Assembly (NCBI GenBank): GCA_038501195.1
Contig: JBBPUQ010000003.1
Location: 3,564,501 to 3,628,500, forward strand
DNA from: Nemania diffusa
Lineage: Eukaryota; Ascomycota; Sordariomycetes; Xylariales; Xylariaceae
Reading direction: 5' to 3'
DNA: 64,000 nt
Part shown: positions 1-10,757 of the stretch, in pieces
How positions within the stretch are numbered: position 1 is the first letter of the stretch
How the letters are laid out: the number at the start of each line of letters is the position of its first letter
Notes under the pieces: model-generated
Seen by the model: the letters and a program-made list of their open reading frames with translations, nothing else
Told to the model about the DNA's origin: nothing
Database searches by the model: none
Translations under genes and position numbers: made by a program

Positions 1-1
1 C

Positions 2-298
2 CCGGCGCAGTTCCGTCTCGCTAATCCAACCCCCTCCCCCAAGAAACTCTTTACGCCCGAACAGGTCGCTCGGATCCTAGATGCCGTCTCCGGCGCCGAG
101 GTGAAGGCCGCCCTTAAGGCGAGAGTTGATGAGGCGCTTGCGCGAGGCGCTTTTGGGGCGCCCTGGATCTGGGCAACGGACGCCCAGGGCCGCAGCGAGC
201 CCTTTTTTGGTAGTGATCGTTGGAATTGCGTCTATGAATTTTTGGGCCTGCCATATCAGAAAATGCAGCTATTGCCGCCACAGAAGGCTAGACTGTAG
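2..298 (+). CDS. GST-kappa / DsbA-like oxidoreductase, C-terminal fragment
   Basis: This is the 3' end of a gene that begins before the window; the frame is open from base 2 to the TAG at 296-298 (98 residues visible). The stretch GAFGAPWIWA followed by a polar loop and FFGSDRW, then a helix ending FLGLPY, matches the C-terminal part of the thioredoxin-fold family that holds glutathione S-transferase kappa and 2-hydroxychromene-2-carboxylate isomerase (GAFGxPxF..., FFGxDR). Known members conjugate or isomerise small electrophiles using glutathione, often in mitochondria or peroxisomes. The active-site N-terminus lies outside the window, so catalytic residues and targeting cannot be judged. 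There is no visible peroxisomal SKL-type end; the protein ends KARL. The family call is fairly secure, the exact function is not. Confidence 0.7.
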   Translation, partial: PAQFRLANPTPSPKKLFTPEQVARILDAVSGAEVKAALKARVDEALARGAFGAPWIWATDAQGRSEPFFGSDRWNCVYEFLGLPYQKMQLLPPQKARL

Positions 299-694
299 AC
301 CAAGAGCCTATTTTCTTTCCCCTTCAGTACACATCAGTCATGCCTATCGCCGTGTTATCAGGAGAGATGGGAACCGAGCATAGACTAGGGAGCGTCGATG
401 CCCACGAGATGTGCGTGTAGTATATAATAAATGAGCGTCATTGTTAATTACATACTAGCTGTGCTATCTGGTTTTTTCTCTGATCTATGAATGGTCATTT
501 TAGTCGTCATCAGAATCGTAATATCGTTAGCTGTTCCGTGTCAGCGCCCCCAACCAGACACATCTAAAACAAAAAAGCCCAGACCACCTAAGTAAAGACA
601 ATATAGTCATGGGGTATATACATCACTTTTTTCTATGCAGTCCAAACGTAGACCATCTTTCCACACCCTTAAGCGACAATCGCATTACGTGGCT
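299..694. other. Intergenic, convergent 3' ends
   Basis: About 400 bp between two convergent genes, so it should hold both 3' UTRs. A TATATAATAAAT stretch near 420-431 could serve as a polyadenylation signal for the upstream gene. I see no gene here. Confidence 0.5.
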
Positions 695-2894
695 TTACTT
701 CTCCGAGGAGCTATGATGATGATGATGGAAAAGGCTATGGTGCGTTTTCGATGCCGTGGGGCTCTGAGTGATAGAACCCCATGTGCTCGCCTTTTTCATG
801 GTCTTCTTGCGCATAATTTCAAAGATCTCGGTCTCCATGCGCTCGATGCCTTGCTCAATATCGCGGTCCTCGTTGGCGTATGTCTTCAAGCGCCTATTCT
901 CTAAGATCCACCATGTACCCACAATCGCCAGGGTCAGAGGGATCGTGATAACGAAGTAGATCCAAAGCTCTTGGGAGACCTCGCTGTTGTCGGCTAGTAA
1001 ATGATAAGCTTCGAATTCGGACTGCGCAGTTGACGGGAGGGTACGGACTAGGGTTAGTAGGCTGGGTATCCCCTGACTTACCGACTTTGAAGTTGAAGAA
1101 TGTCATGCTAAATACAGAGGACAAAAAGGTCCCTGGAAGAAATATGGCACCAAGAAGGGATAAGGTTTTCATAGCCGTACCATCACGCTTGCTTGCGTGA
1201 GCTAGCCTTCTTTGTTGTGCAGCCATCTCGAGATTAAGCTTGGACTCCTTCTGTGTCATGATGTTGTACAACTAGAACACGAACTGTCAGTCTCTTTTCG
1301 TAACTCATAGATATCAACGACTTACAGCTTGTCGCTGAATATGTAATCTTTCCAGCGTCGTGTGGATATAGTGTTCTTGGCCGGTCAATTTCACACGATA
1401 AAACTCAAGCCGAGACCCCATGCTGCCATGCAACGCCTTCAACTTCTTGACCCGTTTCTCTGTCGACTTGTCTGCATTCACGGGTATCTCCAAGTTATCC
1501 ATAGCCCCCTTAAATTTATCCATGGCTGCCTTCATTTCTTTGATGATCTCTTGGTAAGCCTGCGGACGCTTCCACAGCACTTGCGAATGACACTCAACAA
1601 GATCACGATTGATCCCGTCTACATCGAAATGTTCATACTCGTCCTTTTTATCAATCTCGTTGCGCATAGTAATCGCATTCTCAAGGCGTCTCAGCCAGTT
1701 TCGCGCATCTCGTTGCCGAATATCAACTTTGATGGACAGATCTAGCGAGAGGATGATCATGGGTAGAAGCATCGGGTGTCCAACATCGCTCTGACATGCG
1801 ATGAGGTGGTTAATTGCATCGTTGATATCTGAAGTCGGCGTACCTTTGACGAAACCGGTTGTGATGCCCGTTTTGAACGAATAGGACAACATGATTTCCC
1901 AGCCACGAGTTTTGCCCTTTTTCCGTACGTCGGATTTCCGAAAGATGAATTCTATTGAATCATTAGGCCCTGTTGTGAGAACTCTCACCTGGTAAACTGG
2001 CGGAGTATATCATGGGAGGAATCTCTTACGTAGATGGCGGTCATCCTCGTCCTGGTCATACTCGCACCAGAAGACAGGTCCTACAATGCTGCTTCCTTCG
2101 ATTGCCCGGAACGGCAAATGCATCTTTCTCACCATGGATGGGTATTCTTCATGTGATAATGAGATGACGTTGGGGGCAAAAGTATCATTGTGGGCTGCGT
2201 CCTTCTGGACCCTGGTCTGTTGTCAGTAAATGAGGTTGTGGTGGTTAAGCGGAGGCCTCCCTTACACCAGCCGGATACCGTCCACCAACTTAACGCCATT
2301 CTTCAGCCTTGGCGGCTCAAAAGCACCCTATAATATCATCATGTTAGCTTTAGATTGAAAGTTGAGGTTGATTAAAATCTGCCTTTCTTCACATGAATAT
2401 GTTGCAGCAATTCCTAAAATTGTACGTAACACTGATTGATAGCGGTCAAGCATCATGCACACTCCATTCACTATGACCTTAACTACCCCGCGCCCGGCCC
2501 CCATCTAGATAGGGCCATTCTTGGCCTACAGCTATCTGTGCGAAACAATAAGTAGAAAATGTGATAGTAATAGGCTTACACGACGGTCGAGAAAATTTTG
2601 AAACTCATCAGAAGTTAATGGATGGATCTCGCAGGAGTCGAATGATGAATCCTATTGGCACGTTAGTATCACGCACGTGGCATAGGCGAATCGCTGTGGC
2701 AATATCACTGCCAGGGAAGAAATAGAAAAAAAGGAGAAAAAAAAAGCTACTAAGAGAGAGAGAAAGTCGTAGCATAGCAGTAATAATTCAAGTAGTATTT
2801 CACATACCGAGTAGTTGAACGCCTCGAGGTAGTGAGTCTTCTCTGAAACAACCCTAGAGTCTCTAACGTTGGAGTTAAATAGGTAATCGTCCAT
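695..2894 (-). CDS. CorA-like (Mg2+ transporter-type) fungal membrane protein, multi-exon
   Basis: The C-terminal half has the hallmark of fungal CorA/ZntB-like proteins: a long acidic/basic helical stalk, then SLLGAIFLPGTFLSSVFSMT (membrane helix 1), then a second helix (ELWIYFVITIPLTLAIVGTW) and a charged tail with a His run. The usual GMN motif of true CorA channels is not present, so ion transport is unproven. The start chosen is the ATG at 2894-2892. Exons I can place: 2894-2808, 2651 to about 2581, about 2333-2271, about 2215-2029, 1988 or 1981 to 1326, 1271 to about 1082, and 1021 (or 1047) to 695. The intron 1325-1272 is clean (GTAAGT...CTAG). The joins near 2330-2530, near 1990-2030 and near 1020-1085 are not fully resolved by phase. 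The mid-region (HLPFRAIEG..., GPVFWCEYDQDEDD, RGWEIMLSYSFKTGITTGFVK) is shared with a large family of fungal hypothetical proteins of this type. Confidence 0.75.
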
Positions 2895-4561
2895 TATTCA
2901 GAGCAGTGTACTGAGTTAGTTTGTTTCGACTCGAAAAAAGGGTAACAGGTTAAAAATGTTGTCGAGTCGACAAGTTTAATATATTTCGAAGGGAAATGAC
3001 AGCTCAGAGCTCCAGGTGGTCTAAAACCTTTCAAATCAGAATGTAAATGATTGGTTCGTTTCGATGTGTCGTAGATCGTGGCATGCAAGTATAAGTATAC
3101 CTGTCGGTATGTAAGTAGGTATGTAGGTATGTTGATGCGATGCAGACGGACATCCATCCAGCTGTGGTACTGAGCTGGCTGCACCAGCAAAAACAAGAAC
3201 AGCACCAGAAGGAACGCCAGCAGCCTGCTAGCCGGAAGCTATTAATTGGAGAAGAAATAAAAGAGGCGGGTTGGATACAAGGGGCCTTGTCTAGACCGGG
3301 GGGCAGAGAAGCAGATCGAGGGCGGATCCACAGCTCATAAGCCGCATCGCATTACAGAGTAGCTAACGTACTGTAGGTAGGCGGAGACAACGGGGATTTG
3401 AGATGTTGGCTGTGGTCATGAATACCTACCTAGGTATGCAAGGCCGTACCACTAAGTAGGCAGATAGATGACAGTGCAGTATCATGTTGATGATATGTTG
3501 TTTCATTCCAGGATATAGGGATAGAAGTGTAAACAAAGTCAAGTAAACTTGACCGAGTCTACCAGTCATGATGTATGTCTTGCACATGTAGCACGAAAGA
3601 CCCGTCGCCTTGAAAGATGAGGGTGGTAACTTGCGATGCTTGCTATCAAGGCCCTAGGGTATACAAAGATGCCCAGTAACATACTGCACTTATCTAGGTA
3701 CAGTATACTGTACATAGGTCCTAGGGCTTATCAAGTATCGCTGATGCTAGGTAGCAGATGCCAAATCAGCTGCAATAAGTAATACACGTTGAAAATAGTT
3801 GTATGTGCAGTTTCCGAGTGCTTCAGTTTCCCACGGCCATTGTACGCGGGGGTTTATCTAACATCGGTACTGTACGAAGTAAATACGATACAGTGTGTAT
3901 GCGAGGACCCCATTACAGTAACTGTACAGTACTACCTATTACCGTACAACGTCCACCATGACCCATTGGAACGCCATACGAGAGTCACAATAGGTTAGGT
4001 ACCTCAGGTAGAGGCATCCAAGGCTATGCAATTCCTGGTTACGGCCAACACACCTTCCACGTGATTCTAACTTTGACCGTCATAGCGCAATCATAAATAA
4101 TATTGTAGTTTAACCTCATAACCTCGTCGCGTCCAGCCAGCCAGCTTTAGCCATAAAGCACGTTTCCCTGTTGTAAAATTATGTGCGTGTAGTAAGAACA
4201 AAAAATGTTCTCTTTTCTTGACCATGCATAATACTTTGTATACAATATTTGATACTAAAGTGAGGTGCTCGTATGTCATGCGAACCTCTGAACCGGATTC
4301 ATTCAATCAATTCTCCGTCCTATCCATCCAAGACTTTTCAACCCGTTTATTTTCGCAGACAGCATTGTCGACTTCTGCCCGCAGAATGCATCCGACCCAC
4401 GGTTATCATAGGTGGTGGGCCGAACGCTCATGACTACCAACAGCCTGGGGAGACCAGACCAAAGCCAGGGTGCCATGGCACAGCGAGCGAAGGGTTGGAG
4501 ATCTACCCGTCCATATAAACAGTTCGCGTGTTTTCGTCGTCCCCGCTCGAATTGGGCGGGA
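2895..4561. other. Intergenic region between CorA-like gene and PKA 3' end
   Basis: About 1.67 kb with no supportable gene. It contains the 5' flank of the CorA-like gene (next to 2894) and the 3' flank of the PKA gene (next to 4562). Short frames here are open by chance: none has a recognisable domain or convincing splice pattern. Scattered TAGGTA/TACCTA units occur at 3106-3131, 3424-3437 and around 3690-3720. Confidence 0.5.
3106..3131. repeat. TAGGTA-type microsatellite
   Basis: A run of related GTAGGTAT / GTAAGTAG units. The same hexamer family, in both orientations, recurs in other intergenic gaps of the gene-bearing half of the window and is not seen in the AT-rich half. Confidence 0.7.
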
Positions 4562-6228
4562 TCAGAAGTCCGTGAATAAGTTTCCGAATCTATCTATGTT
4601 AACAGCACGTCCGCTTAGCATAATAACGTGGCTTAACTCACTCGTCGTTCCCTGGTTGACCATATTTCTCTGTTTCTTCTGGGTAGCGATCAAATTGACT
4701 CGCATCACCGGAACCCGCTTTGACAGGTGGTGTATAAGGCGCATCAATGTCTTTTCTCGATAGCCGATCCCATGTGACTTCTGAAAACCATGGATGTTCC
4801 TTTACATCCTGGGGCCCGCCATACAAGTTGCCCAGCCTCTTGGTGAGATCGGGGGTGATGAGCCGCTCGAGAAGTTCTTGGGCGTCTGGATGTACATAAG
4901 CGGGGTACTTCACCTTACCTCGAAGGATGTTTTCATATATCTTCATTGGCGAGCCACTGTCCCAGAACGGTGTGTAACCACAGAGCATTTCATAGATTAA
5001 GATGCCAAGCGACCACCTAGTCGGCGTGTGAGCTAGCCCCTTTATCATGAAGTTGCTGGGCAAAATCACTTACCAATCGACTGATTTGTTGTAGCCTTTG
5101 TTAGAAACCACTTCGGGAGCTAAATAGTCCGGAGTGCCACATAGCGTCCATGTCTTGTCTGGAACTCGCTTTGCAAACCCAAAATCTGTTATTTTCAGGT
5201 GTCCGTGGCGGTCTAGCAGCAGGTTCTCGGGCTTTAAATCTCGATAAATAATGTTTCTCGAGTGCAGATACTCCAGCGCGAGCGTGACTTCTGCAGCGTA
5301 GAATTTGGCCACGGGGTTAGGAAACCGCTGATGAGAGTCAACCAACTGCAATCCAAATATGGCATCAGGGACTTGGCGATTGACTCACACCCGACTTCCT
5401 CAGCAAAGAGAATAACTCGCCACCTTCGACAAAGTCCATGACCATGTAAAGATTCCTAGCGTCCTGAAAAGTGCCCCACAACGTAATCAGAAACGGGTGT
5501 TTCACCTCGCCCAGCATTCGCCTTTCGTCGTTCGTATGCTCAACCTGCTTCATTTTAACAACCTGGGCCTTCTTCAAGACCTTGACGGCATAAAACCGTT
5601 GATTATGCTTCGATTGTACTAGATGAACTCGCCCGAAGCTACCCGTCCCTAATGTCCGTAGCAAGTCGAAGTCGGTGAGTGAATATTTACCTTTTGTTAC
5701 TCGAAGTTCTGATGAGTAGACTGGGACTTGTGGTGGCGCCTGGGCCTGGGCCTGGACCTGGACCGGGACCTGTCCTTGGGGCTGTGGCTGTGGTGGGGGC
5801 GTGCCATGATGGCCTACCACATTAGTTAGAGGAAAATCTAAGGCGTAGTTTAAGAATTCAGAATCCATACCATCTGCCTGGGGTAGATTGATTAGGTTAT
5901 TGATACTCGGTAAGTTATGTGGTGTTACGATATGGCCCGGGCTAGGGGAGTGCTGGATTCCATACGGAACAGGTTGGTGGTGAACAGCCGGTGGATTCAT
6001 TTGGGGCCCTCCACCAGCTGACACCGGTACCTCTTTGCTTTGACTCGTCGGTTGTGATTGAGTTGGGGCACTGGTGTTAGACGTAGACTTAGAAGGGATA
6101 GTATTGAAGCTCTCGAAACCTCTTGTGGGCGTCACCGGCGTAATTGGGCTTGTGGGCTGGCTTGAGGACGGGTCGGTTTTATCCTCCCTCGTCCGTTTTT
6201 TCTTGAGGAATCCTCCTAAAGTCGGCAT
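4562..6228 (-). CDS. pkaC: cAMP-dependent protein kinase catalytic subunit (PKA-C)
   Basis: A Ser/Thr kinase of the AGC group that phosphorylates targets when cAMP releases the regulatory subunit. I read four exons: 6228-5389, 5327-5074, 5016-4642 and 4589-4562, giving 498 aa. Residues 1-180 are a low-complexity N-terminus rich in Pro, Gln, Ser and Thr, with a QVQAQAQ-type run. The kinase domain follows: glycine loop GTGSFGRVH, catalytic Lys in [19 protein letters not shown] catalytic loop, DFGFAK, and activation loop [14 protein letters not shown] with the phospho-Thr that PDK1 normally targets. The C-tail ends in the hydrophobic motif FTDF at the very terminus, typical of PKA and reached only through a last exon of 28 nt. 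With the acceptor at 5328 the exon 1-2 junction reads [13 protein letters not shown]; an upstream acceptor at 5346 would add six residues. The family call is very secure. Confidence 0.95.
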
Positions 6229-7252
6229 ATGTTATGACGTTAGGAAAAGGAGGGTCCGGGCCTTGGGACAGGTCACTGGATCCAGGACTTCTCTAAGATT
6301 GCTGAAGCCAAGATATCCTACAGCCTGTTGATATAACAGAACACTAACACGCCCGTCAAGGAATCCGATGCAGAAGTGTTAAAAGTCGCCGGGAAACGCC
6401 TACCGCAAAGGGCGAGAGCAGATGGAAGAAATTGCGATCTATAGGGGGGGGTCGTCCTAGGGCGAACACATTCGGACAAGACAAGCGCGATGCTCTTTCT
6501 CAATGAGAGCCGCAGCAACACACGGCAGTGAAAGTGCCAGAAAGTTTTCTCGGCACACTTAGCAGCAGTCAATCAACGTAGGAAATGCGGAGCTTGCAGC
6601 CGACTCTTTTTTATGAGTATGGCTACGTTCAAAGCGAAGACCAAAGCTAGGCGCTTTCAGCTACTTCACAGGAAGGCTGTTATACAAAGAGCTCAATTGT
6701 ACATAGAATCACCACGTCAATTGGCTTATAGGCGGCGGTATCCAGCAAGGTATAGCTTCTGCGTAAAGGAAGGCAATGGAAAGCCGCGTGCTGGCGGAGT
6801 AATAAGTATGCGAGGATCGGAAGTGGCCAAGAGCGCATACAGGGTTCGCAATTCGGGTTCGAGGCAGCAAGGCGTAGTGGATGTAGGCGTAGGCGTAGGC
6901 GATGGCAGTTCTGAGCTGTGAGGAAGTGGTTTTGCAGCGCAGCAACGGGAAATAGCTAAGGCCAGGTAGGAAGGAAAGGGAGGCAAGCGGTTAGCCGATA
7001 CATGTGTGCTCAGAGGTCAGGACTAAGTTCGAGGGGCTTGTCGAAAGAAAGGATCGATGATGAGGAGAATGACGACAGACAGACGGCGACAATAGTGGGC
7101 GGCTTTACTGAGTGTACGTAGCGTGTGTTGCGCACTTTGGTGGTTGGTCTTGGTGATGGGACGCTAGAGAAAGAGCGGGGGAAAACCAGACATTGGCGTC
7201 TGCCGGGTACCCATGCAGTACAGGATTAGTCTAAGCAGAGCGCCCGCGCAGT

Positions 7253-7350
7253 CCTACCTATCTACCTTCCGGTACTGTAGGTACCTACCTTCTGAATACC
7301 GTATTGTACTTTAGGTAGCTCTTACAATACATTATGTAGGTACCTACCTC
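7253..7350. repeat. TAGGTA/TACCTA cluster with GTAGGTACCTAC palindromes
   Basis: The 12-bp palindrome GTAGGTACCTAC appears twice (near 7278 and 7337), surrounded by partial units. Each copy could fold back on itself, so this is an inverted-repeat cluster rather than a plain tandem array. Confidence 0.75.
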
Positions 7351-8010
7351 CTAGTGATGCTCTGTAATTACATACATGTTGGTAGGTGGGTATCCATCTG
7401 CTGCCTTCTTTTTCACCTGCTAACATATGTCGTGGACCTTACGTACCGATGTCAATTAACTACCCGTCTGAGTCGTTGAGCTTAAGGCGTGTTAGTTAAA
7501 GTAGCGCCCAGGGAACATATCTGTAGACAGAAGGAGAATAAAAATAATGGGCAGCAACATACCCAGTCGTCGAGCGACGTTAGACGAGTGGACTAACACG
7601 TGGGGGTTTTGGAGATCCTCCAGTCACAACACCGCTTCCCGCTTTTTTGAGCACCTTAGGCAGTTTGTTAGTTGTCTTTTGTATTTTTGTATTTTGTATT
7701 TTACCAATAGACAGGGCGTATCGCATCACAAGGAAGGGCTGCAATTGCGCCGTAATGGAGACAACAAGGCAATGAGTATTACAGTATGCGTGCAGTTTTG
7801 GTTCTAGCGCAAGTGGAATGATATGTACCTAATGCATGTACTGCTGCTCATATCCATTGGCACTTCCTGCCGTCCTCCGGAAGCACAAGTGTAGCTTAGC
7901 TCTGATTCGAAAGCTGTTTTAAGGAGCGTTTCTAACTCTGCGCCTTACCTAGAATGTGTCCCTCCCTGACCTGATTTCGCAAAGCGACATCATCCAGGCG
8001 TATTATATAA

Positions 8011-8053
8011 ACCTACCTACCTTATGTAGGTATGTAGGTATGTAGGTAGGTAT
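8011..8053. repeat. TACCTACC / GTAGGTAT inverted microsatellite
   Basis: ACCTACCTACC at 8011-8021 is followed within a few bases by four GTAGGTA-type units to 8053, so the two arms are complementary and could form a hairpin. Same family as the clusters at 7253 and 15551. Confidence 0.75.
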
Positions 8054-8869
8054 AAACTACAACGGCGACGTCGAGATTGTGAAGAGAATTACATACCTTA
8101 TATACCTTTGCATTATGCTTCAGACCCTGCTGTACTATATCACTATATCAGCCGCATATTATCTGCATACAGTAGGTACCTTCTATTCACCGACTCGGAG
8201 ATACTTGGCATAAGATGGGCATATATGTAGGGTACCAATCATCGCTGCTGGCATCAACGTAGACAAGATCACACCCATGTTCATACCGGGTAGCATCGAC
8301 AATTGGCGGGCAAAGGTGCTCATTAGCATCGGGTGATCATGCGAGTACGCAGATAGGAGGTACATGATGCAAGTGTTCATTCGCTCCGATGAGTTATCTT
8401 CCTAAACCCTACTCCTGAGGTACCAGGCTCTCCAACATCGTAGATCCAAGACCCATGAAAATCCCTACCATGAGATTTTTCACGTGCTACTTAAGCTATT
8501 TATATCGATCACTTCTCATAATGAGACTACGCCTCATTGCACCCGAGCTGTACGTGTCCAGTCCTGACCTGTACCAATCCATTCTTCCAATTGCAAAAGT
8601 GCTGCGAAGCAAAAATCCATGTTTTTTGAACCATTTGCTTCGTCATTCATAACTTGCTATATTGAATTTTGTGTACCACACTTGTTTTACACAGCCGGTT
8701 CACACCTCCGGCCCCCTAGCCCCGCTATTGATCGTGAGACATCAATAAATGCTGAGAGTCCAATGTCATCCGTTTGTGATTTTGGTATATACGCAGGTTG
8801 CTATCCTCTTCTGCACAATGAGCATCATAAAATCCCTCGCCGCTCTCGAGTGTAGCAGCAGCACAACGC

Positions 8870-9975
8870 TTAAAATCGATGGGTTCTCTTTTGGTTTGCT
8901 CGATACGCTGTGTACCCAGCGTATCCGCCACCAATGACCAGGAAGAACAGGATGATTTTGAAGAAAAACCAAGTCCAGCTACCACCACCACTCTGCCCTT
9001 GGGATGTCTTGAAGCCGTTGCCTCGGCCAGATGTAGTAGTCTTGGTAGTTGAGCCACCAGTAGTGTAGAGGTTCTTGGCATCGATAGAAATGATCTCGTG
9101 GTTGTCGCTCAGCTCACCTGTCTCGGCACTGAAGCCGAGATAAGTGACAGAGGGAATCGTAGGCGGCTCGCTCGTCTCGAAGCAAAGCTGCCATTCCTCT
9201 TCCGACTTGTACATGAGCTCCAACTTCAATGATTTATCCTGGAAGTAGGTAAGGCGGAATTTCGTTGGTGTTTTAGAGTTGCGTAGGCCCCGAGCTGAGC
9301 AGCCAGCGAGTTCTTGGTCCTTCCCGTCGTTGTCCTTGTTATAAGCTGTCTTGCCATCGCCAACCATGGCCATCACGTATGGAAAAACAGTACCCGGTCG
9401 GTTGTTCTTATAAGTGTCGAAAAAGATGCCGAGGCCCTCGAAATAGTTCTTATGTCCGAACACGGGCCCGCTCTCGCCGCGGTCCTTGGTCAACCACATC
9501 GCAAAGCCATCACCAAACAATGAGTTTTTGCCATGAATTTTGAATTCTACTTCGATCTCCCAGTTCGTCGCGGTCAGAGGCACCCGAGAGAATAACCATC
9601 CGTTTTGCGAGGGGCGTTCGGAAGATAGACGGATATATCTAGGAGTTGGGTGTTAGCATTCCGGTCACACGATACCCTCTTCTTCTTTTTTTCGCGCGGC
9701 GCGCACTCGATGTCAACGTACGAATCTGTCCGAATGACAGTGTCTCCACCGAAATCGTACCAGCGACTTGCCATATCAGAGTCGAGATAGGGTTGTTTTA
9801 AGGTATGGGTGCGGAGCTATCGAGTCGCAGTCGGTTAGCGAGAGGGGGAGAGCTAGAGTTAGGACTGCGGCGCATGACGAACCTGGATACTCCGGACGCT
9901 CCCATCGTCGCTGCGTTCAACAGCCGCCCAGGCGGTTGCTGCCAGCCACAGCGCTGACAAGGCTGTAAATCGCAT
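8870..9975 (-). CDS. L-type (leguminous-type) lectin cargo receptor, Emp46/Emp47/VIP36-like
   Basis: A type I membrane lectin that in this family binds high-mannose glycoproteins and moves them between ER and Golgi. Three exons with clean phases: 9975-9883, 9816-9722 and 9638-8870, giving 318 aa. The first exon encodes a signal peptide (MRFTALSALWLAATAWA). The lectin domain follows at about residues 35-255, with WYDFGGDTVIRTDSYIRL, a GDGFAMWLTKDRG strand, the GIFFDTYKNNRPG metal/sugar loop (D, Y and N as expected) and TYLGFSAETG. A Thr/Gly/Ser-rich linker leads to one membrane helix (WFFFKIILFFLVIGGGYAGY) and a short cytosolic tail ending KRTHRF. The tail has no KKXX retention signal; an Arg/Lys-rich tail with terminal Phe could act as an ER exit signal (inference). 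The start is set by the signal peptide; the frame is open further upstream but with no gain in homology. Confidence 0.9.
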
Positions 9976-10757
9976 TTTGTTCGGGTCGTCAAAATTACAA
10001 GGCGCGAGGGAACGGGAAGAACTAAAAGGGGGCGGACAAACGAAGTCGCGCGAGAAGAAATCAGGAGCAAAAAAAAGGGAGAAGAGACAAGAGAGCGCGA
10101 TTGAACAGAGGCACAACACCAGAGGGCAATGCTAATAGTAGAATTAAAGCCCGCCGGGCCAGTTCAGCGAATATGTTCACAGTTCCAGACCAACGATGGT
10201 AGCGTTTAGGGATTTGACTGATAGCTGGCCTTTCCTGCCTCACCATGCTCCTGACAGGCTAGAAAGCAAAAATCCGGGGTCCGCTGTCCAATGACAGAGC
10301 AAATTGCAGGCAAGCTACCCTGGTCTAGCGTCATCCAGTGGTGCTATTTTGACCCAGGCGGACCCATGATGCGTAAGCCACAGTAACTACCATTACCTGG
10401 TAGTTTCACATGTTTTCTGTGGCTTTAAGATATTTATGAGGGTACAGTGTCATACGGTGTACAGCAGACTGTACTACTTATTAGGTAAGCGTCTTAGGTA
10501 CGTCAGAGGTTTTTACCAAGCCAGCGGCCAGGGCCAAGCCAGGTTCTATTTTGGCAATAATCCACCCGACCTACCTACTATCTATTCTATCTAGTCTAGG
10601 CAGTTCCAGTTATCATCCATCATTAAGATTGGTAAATCGCATCGCATCGCAAGATCCAGCGTTTATCCATTGAAAGAAAGCCGTTTTTCGTCTCCCCTCC
10701 TTCTATCGCAATTTCAGGATTCCTCTACTACTTAATGGAGTAGTCCTCCCAAACAAG
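9976..10757. promoter_or_regulatory. Bidirectional promoter region (lectin / LMBR1 gene)
   Basis: 782 bp between two divergent starts, so it must hold both promoters. A pyrimidine-rich tract (CGTCTCCCCTCCTTC) lies 50-70 bp before the LMBR1 ATG at 10758. No other gene is seen. Partial TACCTA units occur near 10565-10580. Confidence 0.55.

Larger units (their letters stand above)
6229..8869. other. Long intergenic region upstream of PKA
   Basis: About 2.6 kb between the PKA start and the lectin 3' end, likely a long promoter and 5' leader for PKA. Several ATGs on the minus strand just upstream of 6228 could act as upstream ORFs. Plus-strand frames of about 86-102 codons (6613-6921, 7547-7807) show no domain and no splice support; the first is partly kept open by a GTAGGC hexamer run near 6882-6902. 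Microsatellite clusters lie at 7253-7350 and 8011-8053. Confidence 0.5.

Noticed and set aside
6613..6921. Plus-strand 102-codon frame upstream of PKA
   Set aside because: Low-complexity Arg/Gly/Val product, partly kept open by a GTAGGC hexamer run; lies in the expected PKA 5' leader and promoter and has no recognisable homology.
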